28,593 nt of DNA from CAZSPL01 sp964608735 (lineage in GTDB: Bacteria; JAJVIF01; JAPKYR01; CAZSPL01). Shown piece after piece: positions 15,722 through 23,900 of this stretch (its first letter is position 1; each line of letters starts with the position of its first letter). The position numbers were made by a program, and so were the translations under genes. The notes below the pieces were generated by a model that was not told the origin of the DNA, made no database searches, and saw only the letters and a list, made by a program, of their open reading frames with translations. The DNA is taken from NCBI GenBank assembly GCA_964608735.1, contig CAZSPL010000017.1:1-28593 (forward strand). Direction: 5' to 3'.

Positions 15722-18700
15722 CTAACTGCCCCAGCCGTCCCACAAGGAATAGGTTGTGAGATGATAGGACATCTTGCCTCCGCCTGAATCGACACCTTTG
15801 ATAACGCCATACCTGCCTTCTGATGTTTTGAAGACAAGACCGTCATTTATCCAGATTTCATTAGCGCCAGTGCCCGTTGAGATGGTCGTCGGTGCTTGCG
15901 CCAGGGTTAAGCTCTTGATGAAATCCTTGCTGGGGGCGGGGAAATCCTGGAGAAGCAACCACTCGACTTCTCCGGGCAGGGGCAGCCTGAGCTCGGTATA
16001 TGTGCTGCTCGGGGCACCCCAGACATGTATCAGGATGTCATCGGTTTCCTGGCGCGGCGAGCCATGCCAGCTGGTATTTGCATCAAGGTTCAGATACCAG
16101 TCGCCATTCTCCGCCGGCCAAACCATCCCGTTTTTAATATAATTCGAACCTGCCAACAGCCCCGACGATATCGGCGCTTCAGCCTGGAAGCCGCCTTCAT
16201 TGATAACGAGGATTTTTCCGACGTCATCGAGCGTGAATGGCTTCGGTTCCTCCTGGTACGTGTAATGTCCGCCCTCGGGCGGGCCGGACAGCTGGCAGAG
16301 GTAGGTGTCGTCATCATTGAGGTAGTAAACCCCCGTGATATCGTATATGCCACCAGAGTTGACGTCAGCCGTTACTATGACCCCCAGACAGGTTTCAATC
16401 TCATACATGCCGAGGAAGGATGATTCAATGGATGGATAGGAATCCGGTTCGGGCGGCACTTCGAATGAGGCAATCGTATCGATGGGGAACGGGTCGGCAT
16501 CGATGCCCACCACGTTGGTCGCTTTCATCAGGTCGAGTCCCTCTTCGTTAAGGAAACCGGGGACATGGGCCTTGTAGCATCCGATGGTGTCGTCATATTC
16601 CATCATGAAATCCTTGTCGCCGCCGTAGTTGAATCCGTCGACCCAGACTTCCTCGACCCTGAAATAATCGGATACGCTCGCATAGAGCATCTCATCTTCG
16701 GCGTCGAAGACAGCCCAGTGTATCTGGGGTTTGTCCAGAGGAGGCTGCGGAGGGGCTTTGCCGATTATGTAGGAATTCGGAGTAAGCTCGATATCCATGA
16801 AGTTAAAATCGACGGGCGGTGGTGTAACAAGGTTACCGGGTACCTGGTCGGCGGTGTTCTGGTCGACATACCACTTGCAGCCCATGAGGTCGATCTCATC
16901 CCACGTCCCATTCGGCAGCCTGTACGGCATGAGAATAGTGTCGGCACCGAACTCGTCCTGGCCTTCGTATCCGCCGGACCAGAGGAATGCATCGCGTGCG
17001 GTAACGGTGGGCGAGGAGGGGTCGTTATCCGAATAAACCATGTAGCTGAGCGCGTTTCCGTCGCCGGGGTCGAGATAGATGTGCGTGCAGACCGCGTCAA
17101 CTCTTGCGAGGTATTCGCCCCAGTCGCCGACATATTCCCAGTATCCCTGCTCGTTCATCGCGGCGACATCCATCGCGATTTGAGTGATGTTTATCGCGAC
17201 CGGCGCGCCGGTTTCGATTGCTTTCAACTCGTTTTCGGTCAGGAAAATGGGCTGCCCTTCAGCGGTGGTGTCGATAACCCAGTAAACTCCCTCCGCGGCG
17301 GGATAGACGCCGTCGGGAGGCAGGATATTGATGTGCATGTTCGGGTTGAGTGTGGTGACCTGGTGCCCGGCGATTGAGAGGGTCAACGTCGGAAGGACAT
17401 TGCTCGCGCACGCGGTGCCGGTATTGTAGGCTTTCAGCTTCAATGAGATAACCCCGGCCTGTGATGGGTTGTGACTTCGGGCGGTCGACCAGTTCACTTC
17501 AGTTTGTTCCGACTTTTCAAACTTGGTGCTCGAACCCCAGGTCTCCGAATAGGCATGCTGTCCTCCGAGGTTGAAGTGCCCGGCGACATCGCAGCCCGCA
17601 TCCTTTCCGAATTTGGCGGTGACCTCGACGCCTACTTCCCAGTTAAGCTGGTGGGACATCCCCTGACTGTGATTAGATTCATTGCCCCAAGTCTTGCCCT
17701 GCTGTTCCGAGCCGCCTTCCGAATCTTGAATGTCGGCATTGAGGGTGACATCATATCCCTCGAGCCTCACGCTGATGTTCGGCATCGCGGGTATCATCGG
17801 GCTGTTGCCGGGCTTCAGCACGGTCTGATCCATGAACAGGCTGGAGACCTCCATGCCGTCGCCGTACGGGTCCTGGTCGGTGGAGGGCTGCATCGGGTCG
17901 GTCTTGAAATATGGAACGGTGTAGTCTTCCTCAACATCCACTTCATCGTACTTCAGGAATTCTCCCGACAGCCAGTTGTATGTAAAACCGTAGTATTCGA
18001 GGTAGTTGGGGACACCGTCGAGGTCGGAATCGACGAGCTCGCCGTCGTGCACGCCGTCACCATCGTCGTCCGTGTCGCACGGGGCGAATTCGCCGTCGCA
18101 ATCGTCATCGGGAATGAGGTCGTAATCGTTGTAGCTTGCCTCGTGGAAGAGCTCGTTGAAGTCGTACATGCCGTCGTGGTCGGAGTCGAAATCATCCGGG
18201 ACCATGGCGAGCATGAGTTCCACTTCGTTTTTCACTCCATCATCATCGATATCACCCGATGCCGCGCAGTTCTTGGCGTTGAGGATTCCGAGGGTAATGG
18301 GAATTGTGAAGACATCATCCGATTCGTCGTTGAGCGTTGATGCGGTTGACGACTCGATACGGATCATCGCTTCCTTCCCGGTGAAATCCCAACTCGTATG
18401 GTCGGTAAGCCAGGCAGTATCGAATATGGCGATGTCGAACGAACCGGTGTTGGGCTCGTTCTGTACGATGTAATTATCGAATGTCATGCCGCCGTCGAGG
18501 GACATCTTGATGTCGACGAGCGGTATGTTGCCGGTCCATAGCCACTCGATTGTCTGCGGATATCCGATGCGCCACTCCTCTCCGCCGTTGGGATATGTAA
18601 TGGTCATTCCCTGTTCGAGGATGGTGAAGTTGTCGCTTTCATCGAAGTATAGCGCGGGGTTGTTGTGGTCCTGAATTTTAATTCGAGCTTGGGTTGTCTC

Positions 18701-20776
18701 GACGACTCCCGGGCTATCCGTATTCCATTCAAAAACACCGTCGTTGAGCGTGTTGTCGGCGATAGTTATCGGGTATGTCCCCCCGGAATCGAGGGAAAGC
18801 AGGATGTCGATGTTTGTGATGATGTTGCTTGCGTGCCACATGATATCATCTTCGTTCCCGTACTCCCACACTTCCGCGCCGACAGGGCTATCAAGCTCGA
18901 TGCCGGGCTCCATTATGCTGAAATTGCTATCGCTGATATCGAATATGCTTGGGCTGTTCACATCGAAGATTCCTATCCTGCAACCGGTGCCGACGTATTC
19001 CTGCGGGATCAGGCCCCAGTTGAAGACACCATCGGTGTTCGGTGTCGAGTCGACGATGGTGACCGGCCATGTCTCGCCCATGTCCTGGGATAATTTGATA
19101 GTGACGTTGGCGATGTTCGGGTCGCCGAGCCATTTGATGTCCTCGTAAGTTCCGGCTATCCATTCCTCGCCGCCGTTGGGAACGGTGACGATAATCTGGT
19201 TTTCGAGTTGGGGCAGGATGGTGAAATCGGAGTCCGATTCGTCGAAGAGCGAGGGTTGGTCGGCATTGATTATTTTGATGCGGTTATGACACCCGATGTA
19301 TGTCTCTGGGATATTGTAGAAAATGTAGCTGCCGGTATTGGCGGCGTTGAGAGCGACAGGCTTATCGTATTCAGTCCCCGAGTTCGTCGAGAGGAGTATC
19401 GAAACTTTCTCGATCTCCGCATATTGTGATGTCTCCCACTTGATGGTGCTTGATGCACCGGCCATGAGGAGCTCATCGCCATTGGGGGACAGCACGTGGA
19501 TATCGTAAAGCTCGGAGTCGCTTACGGGGATATTCACGAGAGCATAGGCGGACAGGTAAGCACTCTGGGGATATTTGGGACCAGGGACCGGAGGGGCATA
19601 GCTGTTGGGTGATTTGGAGCGTACGGTTATCAGCACTTCCTGATTTTCGAGAGCCGTCGGGGTGACATTGGGGATTGTGAAATGGAAGATGCCGCTCGTG
19701 GGTTGCGAACCGGGTTCGGGAGTGACCGGCCAGGCGTAGAATGAATCGAAAAGTGTCGGGGATTCAATCCAGATGGATTCAATCTCGCCGAGTATTCCGT
19801 CGGGATTCGATGCAGCTTGCCAGTCGAAGACCTCGACCGCGAGCTCGATATCGCCGCCGCGTTCGGTGGGACTTTGATACCAAGCAGTCGTGCCTTCGGT
19901 GTCAAATTGAATATGAAATGCTTCGGGGCAGTTTGCGTTGATGGGGAAATCGTCGATGGGCTTTGGCGACAGCGAGCCGCCGGTCGGCTTGGCCCAGCTT
20001 ACATCGACCGCATAATGGAACATGAACTGCGCCTGTCCGCCGACCTTGGGGAATTTTATCTCGTAGTTGCGAGTGAGTTTCGGGGGAATGGAATCGGTGG
20101 AGAATGTGCCGCGGTTGCTCAGGTCGACATTCGGTACTACCGGGTCATCGGGTCCGAGGCAGTCGGCGAAGTATTTGTAAGGATTGAGAGTCGTCGCGGG
20201 AACGAGGAATCCGGGGATTACACTTGAATCATCATAGCCGTACAGACCGGAGGTTATGAACTCCTGTGCGTTCCACCAGCGGGTGTAGCCGTCGGCGTTG
20301 AGGACGCGGCATCCATCGGGCGCGGGATAAATCAATCCCGGGTCATTGTTGAGAATTTCGGTATCGCCCGGTCCCATGAATATGCCGCGGGTATCGAAGC
20401 CGCGGAAGTTGGAGTTAGGGTATGGATGCGTGAGTGATACATCCACACTTACGGTGCCCTCGAAGAGGTCGAAATCCTGTATTTTATACGAGAGCCCGAG
20501 TGGTTTGACGGCAAGGACGCCCGCGATGTTGGCGTGGAACTCGGCCTGCCTGAGCTGGGTCAGTTCGATGTGCCTTTTGGCGACGTTTATCGAGCCTTCC
20601 CAATATCCCCAGGGGATATGCCCTGTGGCGGGCATCGCGGCTTCCCGGAATTCTCCATCACCGGGATTTGATGCAGCTCCATCCGGTAACATCGGTGCAA
20701 GCGGCGAGCCGCTCCCGGAACATCCGGCGACCATCAGCATTATGGCGATGATTAGTCCAACCAGGCGTAAATTCAA
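15722..20776 (-). CDS. Giant lipoprotein A with binary-toxin B/anthrax protective antigen-like core
   Basis: 1684 residues from TTG (20776-20774); the start matches the ATG of its paralog and follows an identical 15-base leader with GGAGG. Lipobox VAGC, C19. Residues about 53-410: the shared N-terminal module (FRGFDTRGIFMG, LNADGYTRWWN, FHYAVDVSWAKP). About 424-520, 527-623, 626-720 and 723-825: four Ig-like KNH/Kre9-type repeats (VPNGGEEW). About 841-925: TSP3-like DxDxDG calcium motifs. About 916-1313: PA-like region, with DSDLDGVPNYLEYYGFTYN (916-934), STDQDPYGDGMEV (965-977), YNTGTACASNVLPTLTL (1117-1133), a GDWGEYLARVDA segment near 1217 and RDAFLWSG near 1261. After a proline linker (IIGKAPPQPPLDKP), about 1340-1684 holds two or more beta domains. 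No PA domain 3/4 or furin site is recognised. The membrane-pore role is inferred. Confidence 0.9.
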   Translation of the reverse strand: MNLRLVGLIIAIMLMVAGCSGSGSPLAPMLPDGAASNPGDGEFREAAMPATGHIPWGYWEGSINVAKRHIELTQLRQAEFHANIAGVLAVKPLGLSYKIQDFDLFEGTVSVDVSLTHPYPNSNFRGFDTRGIFMGPGDTEILNNDPGLIYPAPDGCRVLNADGYTRWWNAQEFITSGLYGYDDSSVIPGFLVPATTLNPYKYFADCLGPDDPVVPNVDLSNRGTFSTDSIPPKLTRNYEIKFPKVGGQAQFMFHYAVDVSWAKPTGGSLSPKPIDDFPINANCPEAFHIQFDTEGTTAWYQSPTERGGDIELAVEVFDWQAASNPDGILGEIESIWIESPTLFDSFYAWPVTPEPGSQPTSGIFHFTIPNVTPTALENQEVLITVRSKSPNSYAPPVPGPKYPQSAYLSAYALVNIPVSDSELYDIHVLSPNGDELLMAGASSTIKWETSQYAEIEKVSILLSTNSGTEYDKPVALNAANTGSYIFYNIPETYIGCHNRIKIINADQPSLFDESDSDFTILPQLENQIIVTVPNGGEEWIAGTYEDIKWLGDPNIANVTIKLSQDMGETWPVTIVDSTPNTDGVFNWGLIPQEYVGTGCRIGIFDVNSPSIFDISDSNFSIMEPGIELDSPVGAEVWEYGNEDDIMWHASNIITNIDILLSLDSGGTYPITIADNTLNDGVFEWNTDSPGVVETTQARIKIQDHNNPALYFDESDNFTILEQGMTITYPNGGEEWRIGYPQTIEWLWTGNIPLVDIKMSLDGGMTFDNYIVQNEPNTGSFDIAIFDTAWLTDHTSWDFTGKEAMIRIESSTASTLNDESDDVFTIPITLGILNAKNCAASGDIDDDGVKNEVELMLAMVPDDFDSDHDGMYDFNELFHEASYNDYDLIPDDDCDGEFAPCDTDDDGDGVHDGELVDSDLDGVPNYLEYYGFTYNWLSGEFLKYDEVDVEEDYTVPYFKTDPMQPSTDQDPYGDGMEVSSLFMDQTVLKPGNSPMIPAMPNISVRLEGYDVTLNADIQDSEGGSEQQGKTWGNESNHSQGMSHQLNWEVGVEVTAKFGKDAGCDVAGHFNLGGQHAYSETWGSSTKFEKSEQTEVNWSTARSHNPSQAGVISLKLKAYNTGTACASNVLPTLTLSIAGHQVTTLNPNMHINILPPDGVYPAAEGVYWVIDTTAEGQPIFLTENELKAIETGAPVAINITQIAMDVAAMNEQGYWEYVGDWGEYLARVDAVCTHIYLDPGDGNALSYMVYSDNDPSSPTVTARDAFLWSGGYEGQDEFGADTILMPYRLPNGTWDEIDLMGCKWYVDQNTADQVPGNLVTPPPVDFNFMDIELTPNSYIIGKAPPQPPLDKPQIHWAVFDAEDEMLYASVSDYFRVEEVWVDGFNYGGDKDFMMEYDDTIGCYKAHVPGFLNEEGLDLMKATNVVGIDADPFPIDTIASFEVPPEPDSYPSIESSFLGMYEIETCLGVIVTADVNSGGIYDITGVYYLNDDDTYLCQLSGPPEGGHYTYQEEPKPFTLDDVGKILVINEGGFQAEAPISSGLLAGSNYIKNGMVWPAENGDWYLNLDANTSWHGSPRQETDDILIHVWGAPSSTYTELRLPLPGEVEWLLLQDFPAPSKDFIKSLTLAQAPTTISTGTGANEIWINDGLVFKTSEGRYGVIKGVDSGGGKMSYHLTTYSLWDGWGS

Positions 20777-20791
20777 GATTCCATAACCTCC
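20777..20791 (-). promoter_or_regulatory. Ribosome-binding leader that decides the TTG start
   Basis: The 15 bases before the TTG (read on the - strand GGAGGTTATGGAATC) are identical to those before the ATG of the paralog (25978-25964). This fixes TTG as the true start even though an out-of-frame ATG lies within the leader. GGAGG is 10 bases from the start, slightly long. TTG should lower initiation relative to the upstream paralog. Confidence 0.8.
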
Positions 20792-20858
20792 TGATTTTCA
20801 AGTCAACCATTCCCCGCGAAAGAAAAGAACAATACAATTTTATTTTCGTCATCCGCAA

Positions 20859-20889
20859 GCTGAATGCGTCGCGCAGCGCGCCACTCAGC
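20859..20889 (-). terminator. Hairpin between the two giant lipoprotein genes
   Basis: On the - strand GCTGAGTG pairs with CGCATTCAGC (one wobble), enclosing a CGCG-CTG-CGCG inner stem, 17 bases after the stop of the 1685-residue gene. A T-rich stretch (TTGTATTGTTCTTTTCTTTC) follows only about 20 bases later, so it may attenuate rather than fully terminate transcription into the second lipoprotein gene. Confidence 0.45.
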
Positions 20890-20905
20890 AATGCGTGGTT
20901 GCCGC

Positions 20906-23900
20906 TCAATCCCACGGGCCGTTGTAGAGAGAATAGACCTTGAACGGCGAAGGCACGTTCCAGTTAGGGATCATAATATACGCAAGCCTGCCCTCGGTGG
21001 TGCGTATGATAACCGTGCATCCCCACCAGTAATTCTTATACGTAAAGTCATCCGAGGAAGCGCCCGGTTCCGCAAGCCAGTGCGTCCAGTTAATATAACC
21101 GCCGTCATAAAGTTCTTTCAAGTAGCTTCTGCTGGGATGGTCGCAGGAAATAAGCTCCCACTTAGCCAGTGGCGAGGCAAGGCACATTGCCATTGCAGGT
21201 TGTCCTGGCATAAGCACAAATTGAAAATCAATATCGGAATACTCATTCGCGGTGGATGTTATGGTGTTGGTTTCTATGTTATAGAACCTGTATTGCCAGT
21301 TTACATTACCGTTATTGTAAATTTCACTCGGATAGGTGTAAGCCCCCGCGGGAATTTGCGTCGTAGTAGAGTATCCCTCGGAGTTATATGCTCGAATCTT
21401 CTCTCCCCCTGACGGTTGGTAGTCTGGATCGATATCGGTTGTGTAAACGTATTTCCCGGCAATTGAATCATAGTCAAGCTGGCTGATGACGCTTTCCGTG
21501 CTCGACAGCATGTAGACTTCGGTTATCGCGTAGTACTCATCATCAACGGTGGCCGATACTTCCAGGTTAATTTTCTTCGCGCTCTCGGTAATCGCATGGG
21601 AAATGTTCGTGATTTCCGGGTGCGACTCGATATCACCCTCCGGCAGGTCGGCCATTTCGGCAATGGTGTATGCGGGCGAGTTGTAATTGCCGGAGATATT
21701 GACGGCGGTGACCTCGTCCACATCCGGTTCCAGCACGAAATCGACCGGCAGCTTCAGCTTGTAGCATCCGAGGACGTTGTCATAAGCCATCTCCATTTGA
21801 GTGCCGGAGGGGTTTGTGTCAACGAAATAAACCTTATCGACCGCGTAATAATCGGACACACTCGCGTAGACGGTTTTGTTTTCGCTGTCATAGCCCGCCC
21901 AGTGAATCTGCGGCTTATCCAGGGGCGGTATGGGCGGGGCTTTGCCGATGATAACCGCGCCGGGCGTGAGTGGTATGTCAGTAAGCCCGAATATTCCCCC
22001 GGACTGGTTTTCCTGGATCGTGTTCCATGTCACGTTGTCAAACATGAACCGCATGTTGTTCAGGTCGAGTTCGGTCCATGAGCCATCGGGGAGCTTGTAG
22101 TCGACATACATCGTGTCCCCTTCTTCTCGGGCTCCGGCGGCCCAGATGAGTGCGTCGCCGAGAGTAACAATCGGCGCGGACGGGTCGTCATCGGCGTAGA
22201 CGCGGTAATTGATGGGATTCCCATCGCCGCCGTCGATATAAATAACCGCGGAGACCGCATCGACCCTCGAGATATACTCTCCCCAGTCGCCGACATATTC
22301 CCAATAGCCCTGCTCGTTCATAGCCGCGACCTGGCCGAGCATCTGTGTAACTTCCATAGAGATGGGCGCGCCGCTTTCGAACGCCTTGAGCTCATCGAGT
22401 GTAAGGTATATCGGCGAAGCTCCCGCGCCCGTATCGACTGAATCTATCACCCAGTAGACGCCCTCGGATGCGGGATAGACCGCGCCCGGCGGAAGGATGT
22501 TGATCTGGGAGTTGGCCTGTTCAAATGTGGCCACGGGGTGCCTGCCGACCATCAGTGTCATTGTTGGGATGATATTGCTGGCGGCGGCCGTGCCCATGTT
22601 GTAAACCTTGAGGTAGAGCTTCACGGCGGCGGCCTCGGTCGGGTTGGTGCTGCGTGTGGTCGACCAGTTCCATTCATCGGTGACGGATGTCCCTTCAGAA
22701 GTCGATGTGCCAGTAGTGTTGGACGAGGAGTAGCTTCCTCCACCCGACGCGGTGACGGTCACCTTCGCTTCCGGCAACACGCCGAATTTCATTCCAACCT
22801 CCGTCGCAACGGAAAGATCCCAATGGTGCTCGGTGGTGGAAGTGTGGGACTGCGATGTTTCCCTCGTCCAGCTCTTGCCCTTGGATTCAGAGCCGCCTTC
22901 GGAATCCTGGATATCGGCGTTGAGCGTGACCTGGTATCCTTCGAGCCTTACGATGATATTCGGGCAGGCGGGCACCATGGGGCTGTTGCCGGGTTTCTTC
23001 ACCGATTGGTCCATCAGGAGCCCCGATGTTTCCATCCCGTCACCGTATGGGTCCTGGTCTGTTGAAGGCTGCAACGGGTCGGTCTTGAAATAATCAACCG
23101 TGAAATCGGGATCGATACCGTCGTCATCCCACATGAGGAATTCATTTGTAAGCCAGTTGTATGTATAACCGTAATATTCGAGGTAGTTGGGTATCCCATC
23201 GAGGTCGGAATCGATGAGTTCGCCGTCATGAATCCCGTCCTCGTTGTCGTCGGTATCAAGGGGCGCGATTTCCTCGTCGCCGTCTCCATCGGGAATCAAG
23301 TCATAGTCATTGAAACTCGCCTCGTTGAACAGCTCGCTGAAGTCATACATGCCGTCGCGGTCGGAGTCGAAACTGTCGGTTTTCATTCCAAGGAAATTCT
23401 CCACCGCGTTCTTCACGCCGTCGTCATCGGTGTCTCCCGATGCCGCACAGTTCTTGGCGTTGAGAATGCCGAGGGTGATCGGGATAATAAAGACATCATC
23501 CGATCCGTCGTTCAGCGACGGCGCACCGGAAGCCTCTATTCGAATCATGGCTTCCTTCTCGGTGAAATCCCAACTCGTGTGGTCGGTAAGCCAGGCTGTA
23601 TCAAGGACAGCGATATCGAATGAGCCGGTGTTGGGCTCGTTCTGTACGATGTAATTATCGAAAGTCATACCGCCGTCGAGGGACATCTTGATATCGACGA
23701 GGGGTATGTTGCCGGTCCAGAGCCATTCGATGGTCTGCGGGTATCCGATTCGCCATTCCTCTCCGCCGTTCGGGTATGTTATGGTCATGCCCTTTTCGAG
23801 AATCGTGAAGAATGGGCTTTCATCGAAGTAGATTGAAGGATTATTGTGGTCCTGGATTTTGACGCGCGCCTGGTTTGTCTGGATTATGCCCGGGTCGTCG

